From positions 1 to 40,474 of the forward strand of contig CAKZOK010000090.1 in NCBI GenBank assembly GCA_937136415.1: DNA of 40,474 nt. The letters run 5' to 3'. The stretch is from an uncultured Cytophagales bacterium. GTDB taxonomy: Bacteria > Bacteroidota > Bacteroidia > Cytophagales > Bernardetiaceae. Positions 1 through 8,576 of this stretch are shown here, in pieces (position 1 is the first letter of the stretch; every line of letters begins with the position of its first letter). The notes below the pieces were generated by a model. It had not been told where the DNA came from. It worked only from the letters and a program-made list of their open reading frames with translations, and ran no database searches. Position numbers and translations under genes: made by a program.

Positions 1-3000
1 ATAATCAAAAATGTAGAGAAGCCGTAATGCGTTACAAAGAACTTTGGGACGATATTACAAAAAAAATGGGCTATTGGGTAGATTTGGGAAAACCATATAT
101 TACCTTCGATAAAAATTATATGGAAACGCTTTGGTATCTTTTAAAGCAATTCCACGAAAAAGGACTTTTATACAAAGGATATAGCATTCAGCCGTATTCT
201 CCTGCTGCAGGAACAGGACTTTCGTCGCACGAAATAAATCAGCCAGGGTGTTATCGTGAGGTAAAAGATTTGTCTATTACGGCACAATTTAAAGTAAAAG
301 GAACTTCGAATGATTATCTTTTGGCTTGGACAACAACGCCTTGGACACTTCCTTCAAATTCGGCTTTGGCAGTTGGAAAAAACATAGATTATGTAAAAGT
401 AGAAACGCACAATCAATACACAAAACAACCTGTAAATGTTTATGTAGCAAAGGCGTTATTGAATAAAATATTTGACCCTAAAAAATACGTCGACCACGCT
501 ATTTTTGATGAAGAAAAACACGCAGGAAAACACCCTTACACCATCATAGAACAATGTAAAGGAGAGCATTTGGAAGGTTTGGAATATGAGCAACTTTTGC
601 CTTATGTAAAGCCAGACGAAACAAATGGAACTGCTTTTAGAGTAATTTTAGGAGATTTTGTAAGTACAGAAGACGGAACTGGAATTGTTCATATTTCGCC
701 TACTTTTGGTGCTGATGATGCTCGTGTTGCCAAACTAGCCAATATTCCTGCTATTTTGGTTTCTGATGAAAACGGAAATCCGATACCACTTGTAGATAAA
801 CGAGGGCGTTTTGTAAAAGAAGTTACTGACTTTGCTGGTGAAGCCGTAAAAGCAGAATACGAACCAAAAGAAATTACAGAAGCAGAGGGCTACGAATCTA
901 CTGATTTGCGTATAGCTGTAAAGCTCAAAAAATCAAATCGTGCCTTCAAAGTAGAAAAATACGAACACAATTATCCTCATTGTTGGCGTACAGATAAGCC
1001 AATTTTGTATTATCCGTTAGATTCTTGGTTTATCAAAACGACAGACTACAAGGAAAGAATGGTTGAGCTAAACAAAACCATAAACTGGAAACCTGCAAGT
1101 ACAGGCGAAGGGCGTTTTGGAAACTGGCTTGAAAATCTTGTCGATTGGAATTTGTCTCGTTCTCGTTATTGGGGAACGCCTTTGCCGATTTGGAGAAGTG
1201 AAGAAGGAACAGAAGAAACTTGTATTGGTTCGATAAAAGACCTTTTGGAAGGAATACAAGAGGCAAATAATTCTGGTATTTTGAGCGTAGAAGAGGTCAA
1301 GAAAAATCGTAGTTTCTTAGAGAATTTTATGGCAAACAAAGCCGATTTGCACCGTCCGTATGTAGATGATATTACACTTGTAAAAAACAAAACAAAACTG
1401 ACTAGAGAACTAGATTTGATTGATGTTTGGTTTGATTCGGGTGCAATGCCATATGCACAGTGGCATTATCCATTTGAGCAAGAAGAAACATTCAAAACAT
1501 CTTTTCCTGCTGATTTTATTGCAGAAGGTGTCGACCAAACTCGTGGTTGGTTCTTTACACTTCACGCCATCGGAACGATGCTCTTCGATTCTGTGGCTTA
1601 TAAAAATGTAATTTCAAACGGACTTGTTTTGGATAAAAACGGAAGCAAAATGTCTAAAAGATTAGGCAATACAGTCAATCCATTCGAAACATTAGACAAA
1701 TTTGGAGCAGACCCAACTCGTTGGTATCTAATTGAAAACTCTAACCCTTGGGATAGTCTAAAATTTAATGAAGACGGAATTACAGAAGTACAGCGCAAAT
1801 TCTTTAATACACTTCAAAATACCTATTCGTTTTTTGCTTTGTATGCCAATTTAGATGATTTTGATTTTGATAAAAATAACCTTATTCCAATTTCAAAGCG
1901 TCCAGAAAGTGACCGTTGGGTTATCTCAAAACTTCATTCTTTAATAGCCGAAGTAGATACACATTTTGCAGAATATGAGCCTACAAAGGCAGCTCGTGCC
2001 ATGTCAAAATTTGTTACTAATGACCTTTCAAATTGGTATATTCGTCTGAATAGAAAACGTTTTTGGAAAGCCGAATTAGTAGAAGACAAAATTGCAGCCT
2101 ATCAAACACTTTATACATGTTTGGAAACTATTGCGCTTCTTGCTTCTCCGATTGCGCCTTTTTATTCTGATTTTATCTATCGTAACTTGAAAAAGGCAGA
2201 TGAAAATGATACTAAAACATCAATTCATTTGGCAGATTTTCCTATTTCTGATTCTGAATTGATAAATAAAGATTTAGAAGCTCAAATGGAACTTGCTCAA
2301 CAAATTTCTTCGATGACACACGCATTGAGAAAGAAAAATCAAATGAGAGTTCGCCAGCCATTACAAAAAATAATGGTGGCTGTGGTAGATGAAACTACTC
2401 AAAATCATATCAAAGCTGTACAAGAATTAATTTTATCAGAAGTAAATGTAAAAGAATTAGAGTTTTTAGCTCCAGATTCTGACAAACTTACCAAAACGAT
2501 AAAACCAAATTTCAAAAAACTAGGTGGGCAATATGGAAAAGCAATGCCAAAAATTGCTGCACAAGTAAGAGCAATGACACAAGCAGATATTGCAGCTTTA
2601 GAACAAAATGGTATATTTACTTTGAATCTTGATGGCGAAGTTATTCCTCTTACAAAAGATGATGTAGAAATCGGAACAGAGGATATTGAAGGCTGGGTAG
2701 TGATGAGCGAAAACGGAATTACGGTAGCTTTAGATGTAAATCTTACAGATGAGTTGCGTCAAGAAGGAGTAGCTAGAGATTTGGTAAACCGTATTCAGAA
2801 CCTAAGAAAGGATAAAGGTTTAGAAGTTCAGGACAAAATTTTACTTCAAATTGAAAAGGGAAGTGAGCTTCTGAATGCTGCTTTAGCCAACTTCAAAGAC
2901 TATATTTGTGATGAAACACAAGCTTTAGAAATGGATATTTTGGATAAAGTAACTAATTCGGTAGAATTAGAAACCGAAGAAACAAAAGTAAATTTGGCTA

Positions 3001-3023
3001 TGCGAGTACATCAATTAAGCTAG
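1..3023 (+). CDS. ileS: Isoleucyl-tRNA synthetase, 5'-truncated by window edge
   Basis: Charges tRNA-Ile with isoleucine in the cytoplasm. The frame is already open at base 3, before the first ATG at 27, and the residues there (NQKCREAV) continue the family's pattern, so the gene begins upstream and the HIGH motif is missing. Visible are the CP1 editing region in the first ~350 residues, WFDSGAMPYAQWHYP, the GVDQTRGWFF segment, and the class I signature KMSKR near residue 541 counted from the ATG. A long anticodon-binding C-terminal region follows. About 1000 residues are present against roughly 1100 for the large, eukaryote-like IleRS type common in Bacteroidota. The gene ends in TAG and is followed by small hairpins and a terminator shared with convergent chrA. 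Identification is secure; the exact IleRS subtype is inferred. Confidence 0.97.
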   Translation, partial: NQKCREAVMRYKELWDDITKKMGYWVDLGKPYITFDKNYMETLWYLLKQFHEKGLLYKGYSIQPYSPAAGTGLSSHEINQPGCYREVKDLSITAQFKVKGTSNDYLLAWTTTPWTLPSNSALAVGKNIDYVKVETHNQYTKQPVNVYVAKALLNKIFDPKKYVDHAIFDEEKHAGKHPYTIIEQCKGEHLEGLEYEQLLPYVKPDETNGTAFRVILGDFVSTEDGTGIVHISPTFGADDARVAKLANIPAILVSDENGNPIPLVDKRGRFVKEVTDFAGEAVKAEYEPKEITEAEGYESTDLRIAVKLKKSNRAFKVEKYEHNYPHCWRTDKPILYYPLDSWFIKTTDYKERMVELNKTINWKPASTGEGRFGNWLENLVDWNLSRSRYWGTPLPIWRSEEGTEETCIGSIKDLLEGIQEANNSGILSVEEVKKNRSFLENFMANKADLHRPYVDDITLVKNKTKLTRELDLIDVWFDSGAMPYAQWHYPFEQEETFKTSFPADFIAEGVDQTRGWFFTLHAIGTMLFDSVAYKNVISNGLVLDKNGSKMSKRLGNTVNPFETLDKFGADPTRWYLIENSNPWDSLKFNEDGITEVQRKFFNTLQNTYSFFALYANLDDFDFDKNNLIPISKRPESDRWVISKLHSLIAEVDTHFAEYEPTKAARAMSKFVTNDLSNWYIRLNRKRFWKAELVEDKIAAYQTLYTCLETIALLASPIAPFYSDFIYRNLKKADENDTKTSIHLADFPISDSELINKDLEAQMELAQQISSMTHALRKKNQMRVRQPLQKIMVAVVDETTQNHIKAVQELILSEVNVKELEFLAPDSDKLTKTIKPNFKKLGGQYGKAMPKIAAQVRAMTQADIAALEQNGIFTLNLDGEVIPLTKDDVEIGTEDIEGWVVMSENGITVALDVNLTDELRQEGVARDLVNRIQNLRKDKGLEVQDKILLQIEKGSELLNAALANFKDYICDETQALEMDILDKVTNSVELETEETKVNLAMRVHQLS

Positions 3024-3049
3024 TGTAGCATACGCTACAAATAAAATCA

Positions 3050-3086
3050 AAAGTTCTATTTCTAAAAGAGATAGAACTTTTTTTAT
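3050..3086. terminator. Bidirectional terminator between ileS and chrA
   Basis: AAAGTTCTAT (3050-3059) pairs with ATAGAACTTT (3071-3080), with extra pairs toward the loop, followed by a T run. It lies between two convergent genes. A smaller hairpin, TGTAGC-ATAC-GCTACA, lies just upstream at 3024-3039. Confidence 0.8.
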
Positions 3087-4343
3087 TTACAAAATAAATC
3101 CAATAAAAAGCCCTATCAAAATCAAAAAAGGAGCAGGTATTTTGGTAAATTGAAGAATCAGAAAAGTAATACTCATTATTCCAATATTGAGAGGTGATTT
3201 TTCGATAGGTTCTAAAAGTAAAAACGCTCCTGCAATGACCAACCCAGCACTTGCACCATTTATTCCTTCCAAAGATGCTTTTATGGGACGGTATTTTTTG
3301 AGCTGTTCCCAGAATCGAATTACAAAAAAAATCAAAAACATTCCAGGTAAAAAAACAGCAATCGAAGCTGTAAACCCTCCTAATATTCCTCCCAAAATAC
3401 CTCCAACTGCTCCACCAAAAGCTCCACTAAAAAAACTTCCAAAATATCCAGAAGTAGTCAAAAATGATGTTTGAAGCCACGAAAGACGCTTATACATTGT
3501 AAGTGCGCCCACAAAGGCAGCAAACGAAAAAACAGGTCCAGGTACAGCTTGTACAAGTGCATAACCAGACAAAAATTCATCAGTTGTCAAGAACTCCTTG
3601 AAGGTTACAAATTCGGTATAAAGAATCGGAATCAAAACTTGTCCACCACCAAAAATAAGGCTTCCATTTCTATAAAAATTTTCAAAGATAAGTAATAAAA
3701 CGCCCTTAGTAAGGTTTCCTAAAATGGCTACACCAATAAAAACAACACCATACAGAATCAAAAAACGCCATCGAATATCAAATTTTTGTTTTTCTTCTTT
3801 TTCTTCTTTATCAAATTTGAGAGCTGTAATCACTCCTCCAGCAAGCAAAATAAGAGGAAAAGCCCAAGGTGTTCGATAAGAATAAGAAATAACACCAGCC
3901 AAAATCATCAATATAAAAGCTGTTTTGGTTTTGACTACCTTGCGAGAAATACGCAATGCAGCAAAAGACACAAAACCAATCGCCATAGGCTGAATAAAAC
4001 GAGTAAAATTTAATGAAATTTGTTGTTTTTGAATATATGCCAGTCCAATAGCAGCAGCACTCATCAAAATTGTGGCAGGCAAAATCCAAACACAAAGCGT
4101 CCAAAAGGCGAGATATGTTCCTCCTCTTTTATATCCCACAGCCATCAATGTTTGTGTAGAAGTAGGGCCAGGCAAAATCTGACACAAGGCATTGAGTTCG
4201 ATGAGTTCTGCTTCTGTTAGATAGCTCCTTTTGACTACCAAAATATCCAAAAACATAGCAATATGCGCTTGTGGACCTCCAAACGCAGTCAGAGCAAGCA
4301 GTAAAATATCTTTCAAAAAAATATAATTGCGTAATTTTTTCAC
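3087..4343 (-). CDS. chrA: Chromate transporter family protein (ChrA-like)
   Basis: Inner-membrane protein of the CHR family, whose known members export chromate. The 418 residues fit the long, two-domain form. The N-terminal half has the family's FGGPQAHIAMF motif near residue 21 and a PGPTSTQ segment near residue 54. The second half repeats the pattern with FGGGQVLIP and VPGPVFSFAAF, consistent with an internal duplication, and most of the rest is hydrophobic helices. A charged KFDKEEKEEKQKFD stretch near the middle separates the halves. It is convergent with ileS and appears to be a single-gene unit. Without a chrB or other metal gene nearby, the true substrate is inferred from family only. 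Confidence 0.9.
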   Translation of the reverse strand: MKKLRNYIFLKDILLLALTAFGGPQAHIAMFLDILVVKRSYLTEAELIELNALCQILPGPTSTQTLMAVGYKRGGTYLAFWTLCVWILPATILMSAAAIGLAYIQKQQISLNFTRFIQPMAIGFVSFAALRISRKVVKTKTAFILMILAGVISYSYRTPWAFPLILLAGGVITALKFDKEEKEEKQKFDIRWRFLILYGVVFIGVAILGNLTKGVLLLIFENFYRNGSLIFGGGQVLIPILYTEFVTFKEFLTTDEFLSGYALVQAVPGPVFSFAAFVGALTMYKRLSWLQTSFLTTSGYFGSFFSGAFGGAVGGILGGILGGFTASIAVFLPGMFLIFFVIRFWEQLKKYRPIKASLEGINGASAGLVIAGAFLLLEPIEKSPLNIGIMSITFLILQFTKIPAPFLILIGLFIGFIL

Positions 4344-4738
4344 GGTCGCCTACATTTAAAAATAGATTTATAAAAAATAAGTAAGGCTAATTTCTGACAA
4401 AAATACAATTTTTGATTTAGATTTTTGATATTATGATACATAAAAATTTGACCATACCATTAAACGTTATCACGATTGTTTCTACAATAAGCATTTTTGT
4501 ATTTGTTTGTCAGGAAGCAATACATTCAGTTCTAAGGAGTTGAATACACAAGAGAAATAGAACAAAATAACTTTACCAAACATTAGAGCTTATTTTTTGT
4601 TTAGTTTCAATAAAATGATTAAAATACATATTGAAAATAAAAACAAGTATATTTTATTTTGTGATTAATATAAAGTAACAGAATTATGAATATTATAAAA
4701 CTACTTTTTATATTCATAATCTAATAAAAAAACAAATT
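4344..4738. other. 395-bp intergenic region between chrA and racemase-like gene
   Basis: No convincing ORF is present. It separates divergent genes, so it should hold both promoters, but no clear -33/-7 pair stands out in the AT-rich sequence. The only distinct structure is the inverted repeat at 4683-4720, listed separately. Confidence 0.6.
4683..4720 (+). promoter_or_regulatory. Leader inverted repeat upstream of racemase-like gene
   Basis: ATTATGAATAT (4683-4693) and ATATTCATAAT (4710-4720) are perfect 11-base inverted arms with a 16-base spacer, ending 18 bases before the start codon at 4739. It could be an operator or a 5' leader hairpin. There is no T run, so it is not a typical terminator. 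Confidence 0.4.
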
Positions 4739-5809
4739 ATGGCCTACATAAAACTCTACAAGAAAAAGTTGAAACACAATCATTTATTTTTAGATAATCT
4801 ATTCAAACAAGAAGGAGTAGAGTGGGGGGTAGTAACCAAACTATTTTGTGGAACAGAAAAATATCTTCAAGAAATTGTAGATTTAGGAGTAATAGAAGTA
4901 CACGATTCAAGAATTAGTAATCTAAAAAAACTCAAAGAACTAAAATCCGATATTCAGACTGTTTATATCAAACCTGCTGCCAAACGAAGCATTAAAGATA
5001 TTGTTAGTTATGCCGATGTCAGTTTGAATACTGAATTTGATACAATAAAAATGCTTTCTGATGAAGCCAAAGAACAAGACAAATTACACAAAATTATTAT
5101 TATGATAGAAATGGGCGACCTTCGTGAAGGTGTAATGCCTGATGATGTAGTGCAGTTTTATGCCCAAATTTTCAAACTTCCAAATATTCGTGTTATTGGT
5201 TTGGGTACAAATCTAAATTGTCTGCATGGTGTTTTGCCTTCAGAAGACAAACTTATTCAACTTTCTCTTTACAAAAAAATTATTGAGCTTACCTTCGGAA
5301 GAGAAATCCCTTGGGTTTCGGCAGGAACAACCGTAACAATGCCTTTATTGATAAGAAAACAACTACCAAAAGGAGTAAATCATTTTAGAATTGGAGAGGC
5401 TCTTTTTTGGGGAAATGATATTTTTACAAATGGATATATCGAAGGAATGGAAACAGATATTTTAGAGTTTTTTGCCGAAATTGTAGAAATAACAGAAAAG
5501 CCTTTGATTCCAACAGGTGTTTTGGCAGAAAACCCAAGTGGTGAAATGTTTCAAATCAATGAAGAAGATTATGGAAAATCATCGTATCGTTGTATTATTG
5601 ATGTAGGTTTGCTTGATGTACGTCCCGAATTTTTGATTCCAAAAGACGAAACGATTGAGCTGGTGGGAGCAAGTTCTGATATGCTTGTTATTGATTTAAA
5701 AACAAATCCAAACAACTATAAAATTGGTGATGTAGTGGCTTTTAGGCTTAAATATATGGGCGCACTTTCTCTGATGAACTCAAATTATGTAGAAAAAATT
5801 GTAGAGTAG
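4739..5809 (+). CDS. PLP-dependent ornithine/alanine racemase-like enzyme
   Basis: Fold-type III PLP enzyme resembling the ornithine racemase (Orr) branch of the alanine racemase N-terminal family. The likely PLP lysine is K34 in VVTKLFCG. HDSRISNLKKLK near residue 55 and the glycine/serine-rich SAGTTVTMP near residue 195 match the phosphate-binding part of the barrel. The 356-residue length fits this family and the C-terminal domain differs from canonical Alr. It would act in the cytoplasm, interconverting L- and D-amino acids. No neighbouring pathway genes identify the substrate. The genuine alanine racemase of this genome is probably the murF-alr fusion at 33.6-36.2 kb, so this gene likely has another role. 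Family assignment is good; substrate is unknown. Confidence 0.8.
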   Translation: MAYIKLYKKKLKHNHLFLDNLFKQEGVEWGVVTKLFCGTEKYLQEIVDLGVIEVHDSRISNLKKLKELKSDIQTVYIKPAAKRSIKDIVSYADVSLNTEFDTIKMLSDEAKEQDKLHKIIIMIEMGDLREGVMPDDVVQFYAQIFKLPNIRVIGLGTNLNCLHGVLPSEDKLIQLSLYKKIIELTFGREIPWVSAGTTVTMPLLIRKQLPKGVNHFRIGEALFWGNDIFTNGYIEGMETDILEFFAEIVEITEKPLIPTGVLAENPSGEMFQINEEDYGKSSYRCIIDVGLLDVRPEFLIPKDETIELVGASSDMLVIDLKTNPNNYKIGDVVAFRLKYMGALSLMNSNYVEKIVE

Positions 5810-5829
5810 AATTTAAAAATACATTGAGA

Positions 5830-5871
5830 TTTTTCATAGAATTGGGTTTATCAATCCAATTCTATGAAAAA
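5830..5871. terminator. Strong bidirectional terminator hairpin
   Basis: TTTTTCATAGAATTGG (5830-5845) and its exact complement (5856-5871) form a 16-bp stem with a 10-base loop. The A/T tracts at both ends let it serve the racemase-like gene on the plus strand and the convergent outer-membrane gene on the minus strand. Confidence 0.85.
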
Positions 5872-5885
5872 ATTATCTTTCTAAT

Positions 5886-8330
5886 TTATCCACCCACACG
5901 ATTACTTTCATCTTCTGCACCTGTTTTTCGCTTACGAGCTGATTTTACTTGTTTGTTTCCAAATGTATAACTCAAATTTAGCCTAACCTGACGGCTTTCC
6001 CAGCCTCCATTTCCCTGAATCAAAACATTCCCATATTGTGTATCTCCACGCCAAGGCGAAGTAAAAAATACATCACTCATAGATGCTCTAAAGGAAATTT
6101 TGTCATCTAAAAACTTCTTCTGAATAGCCAAACTCATTGCTCCCAAACTTTTTGTTTGGTATGTTCCACCCCAAACAGACGGAGAATTGTACCAACCAGA
6201 AACCTCAAATTTATACCCTTTTGGCAAACTAAATGTATTCTGCCCATAAAAATTAAAAGTACTTTGAGAAATAGAAACAAACTCATCTGTTTTTCCTTCA
6301 TAAGCACTATGAAAAGCATTTATACTAAGAAAAGCATTCCACCATTTATTTACTTCAAAGGGATAGCTCAAATTGAAACTCCACGTTTCTTGTGTCGCAA
6401 TATTTTGCTCTTGAATGACACTTCTGCGCTCATCTTGTGCCGTCGTTACTTGTCCAAAAAAATCACTAACATAACTATAACTTATAGAAGTGTTGAGAGT
6501 ATATTTGTAGGTATGCGAAAATTTGATATTATCAGTATATTGAGGTTGTAAAAAAGCATTTCCCCTTCTTATCGTCAATTCATCAATAAACATTTCAAAC
6601 GGATTCAGATTCTGATAATTTGGTCTTTGTATCCTACGGCTGTATGTCAAGCCAAAAGAATTGTCCTTGTTTGCCTTGTAAGTCAGTCCACCACTAGGAA
6701 AAATATTTAGATAATCTCGCTTTACTCTATCGTTATTTTCTATTTGATTACTGGTAAGTTTTCCATCAGATTTGGTATGCTCGGCTCTCAAACCAAACTG
6801 AAGACTTACTTTTTTCCACCTTCTATTATAATTGAAATAAGCAGCATTGACAATTTCTTTATAGATAAAATTATTACTTCTATCTTCATTAAAAACAGAT
6901 GTTCCTTCTATTTCATCATAAAAATCAAATGTATTATCTGTATTTACCATCGATGATTTTAGCCCAATTCCTAATTTTCCTTTCAAAAAATTTTGCTCGT
7001 AATCAATCTTAAAAGTAGCAATATCAATTTTTGTAGGAGTATTGGTTTCATAAATTATTTCTGAAAGCAAATTTTCTTGATTGCCATTATAATACAAATT
7101 AGGTTGGTAGCTTTCTCGTTTGTTTTCATATTGCCCATAATCCAAATCAATATTGAGAGAATGTCCAGTCGTGTCTTCGTATCTATAATTTAGATTGCCC
7201 AAAACATTATAAAAACTCTCCTCATTGAGGCTTCTGGCTACCAATACTTGAGAAATTTGTTCAGAATTAGCATCAATAATAGGTGTTTTGGTGTCCGTTT
7301 CTGTATCAGAATCATTCAAATTGGCACTTACCAAAACTCCAAAAGTACTTTTTTTGCTTGCAAAAATATCTGTTCCCAAACGAAAATTATGACTATTCTG
7401 ACTTCTCAAACGAGTAGAACGAGCATCAAAAATCAAATCATTTTGAGTACGGTAAAGGTCTGTAAAACTTCCTGTTTTGCCAAAACGATTGCTATAAGTA
7501 AAAAATGTATTTGTTTTTTTGGTACGATTATTCAATGAAAGCGAACCATTATAACGCTGGTTGTCCCAAACAGAATACCCCAAAGCAAGCGTTCCATTTG
7601 TACCAAAATTCTTATTTTTCTTTAGTTTGATATTCAGAATACCTGCGCTTCCTGCTGCATCATATTTTGAAGATGGCTGCGTAATAATCTCTATGCTTTC
7701 AATATCAGAAGCCTGTAAAGCATTCAAATAATTAGTCAAATCTTCGCCTTGCAAAACCGAACGCTTTCCATCAATATAAACTTGAACTCCACTTTTCCCT
7801 TCCACAATAAGAGAATTATTATTATCCAAAATCACTCCTGGTGCTTTTCTCAAAACCTCCAAACCCGAACTTCCAGAAGCTGCAATCGTTCCCTCTACAT
7901 TAAAAACGGTTTTGTCTGCCAACACTTCCACCATTGGTTTTTGAGCTACAATTTCGACGGCATCTAATACATTATTACTTTGAATAACAAATTTATTTAG
8001 ATTAATTTCTTTATTTGAATTTTCAGTAATATCGATATTCTTAGAAGTATATTTTTGATAGCCTACGCTAGTTATGATAATAAAATATTTTCCATTTTCA
8101 ACATCTACAAATCTAAAATTTCCGTCTGCATCAGCCACCGAGGCTTTAGCAAGAGAAGAATCCGAAACATTCATCAATCCGACGGCTGCAAAAGAAACAG
8201 CTTCTTGATTGTCCGATTCGGCAACTCCTATAATGGAATGAGAATTAGTTTGAGCAAAAACAGAAAAAGAGGTTAGAAAAAACAGAGTTAATAAAATCTG
8301 TTTTGTCAAAGACGAAATTAAATTTTTCAC
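5886..8330 (-). CDS. Outer membrane beta-barrel family protein with CarboxypepD_reg-like domain
   Basis: An 814-residue outer-membrane protein of the TonB-receptor-like group common in Bacteroidota. Residues 1-26 form a signal peptide ending SVFAQ. A carboxypeptidase-regulatory-like beta-sandwich covers about 30-115 (DADGNFRF, GKYFIIITSVGYQKY). A plug-like region follows at about 130-235 (VLRKAPGVILDNN, VYIDGKRS, IESIEIITQPSSKYDAAG). The remainder has alternating aromatic beta-strands typical of the OMP_b-brl_3 barrel (FGLTYSRRIQRPNYQNLNPF) and a final strand VRLNLSYTFG. No SusD partner is adjacent, so polysaccharide uptake is not supported. It is divergent from a propeller sensor kinase and response regulator and could be their target (inference). 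Cargo is unknown. Confidence 0.88.
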   Translation of the reverse strand: MKNLISSLTKQILLTLFFLTSFSVFAQTNSHSIIGVAESDNQEAVSFAAVGLMNVSDSSLAKASVADADGNFRFVDVENGKYFIIITSVGYQKYTSKNIDITENSNKEINLNKFVIQSNNVLDAVEIVAQKPMVEVLADKTVFNVEGTIAASGSSGLEVLRKAPGVILDNNNSLIVEGKSGVQVYIDGKRSVLQGEDLTNYLNALQASDIESIEIITQPSSKYDAAGSAGILNIKLKKNKNFGTNGTLALGYSVWDNQRYNGSLSLNNRTKKTNTFFTYSNRFGKTGSFTDLYRTQNDLIFDARSTRLRSQNSHNFRLGTDIFASKKSTFGVLVSANLNDSDTETDTKTPIIDANSEQISQVLVARSLNEESFYNVLGNLNYRYEDTTGHSLNIDLDYGQYENKRESYQPNLYYNGNQENLLSEIIYETNTPTKIDIATFKIDYEQNFLKGKLGIGLKSSMVNTDNTFDFYDEIEGTSVFNEDRSNNFIYKEIVNAAYFNYNRRWKKVSLQFGLRAEHTKSDGKLTSNQIENNDRVKRDYLNIFPSGGLTYKANKDNSFGLTYSRRIQRPNYQNLNPFEMFIDELTIRRGNAFLQPQYTDNIKFSHTYKYTLNTSISYSYVSDFFGQVTTAQDERRSVIQEQNIATQETWSFNLSYPFEVNKWWNAFLSINAFHSAYEGKTDEFVSISQSTFNFYGQNTFSLPKGYKFEVSGWYNSPSVWGGTYQTKSLGAMSLAIQKKFLDDKISFRASMSDVFFTSPWRGDTQYGNVLIQGNGGWESRQVRLNLSYTFGNKQVKSARKRKTGAEDESNRVGG

Positions 8331-8520
8331 AGCTTGGTTATTTATAATTTTGAAGAAGAAGAAAGAGTAAAAATTTTGAAACTAATAGTTTGAAAAGACA
8401 CTCAAAAATTACAAAGGTTGCATAGCTTTAGGTTTTTTTGGGAAAAGGAAGTAGTTTGTTATGGTTTTTTAGGAAAAATGAGTACTAAAATAGAATTTAA
8501 AAAAATTATTTTCTATTTTG

Positions 8521-8528
8521 TAAATTTG
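8521..8528 (+). promoter_or_regulatory. Possible -7 element for sensor kinase operon
   Basis: TAAATTTG matches the Bacteroidota TAnnTTTG -7 consensus and lies 48 bases before the kinase start. No clear TTG -33 element is seen at the expected spacing. Confidence 0.35.
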
Positions 8529-8576
8529 TAATTCGGAAAATTAATATTTTATTGATTCTTCCGAAGAAATTAAATT

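Noticed and set aside
4739..5809. Calling this gene the housekeeping alanine racemase
   Set aside because: Its motifs fit the ornithine-racemase-like branch, and a complete Alr domain is present in the murF fusion.
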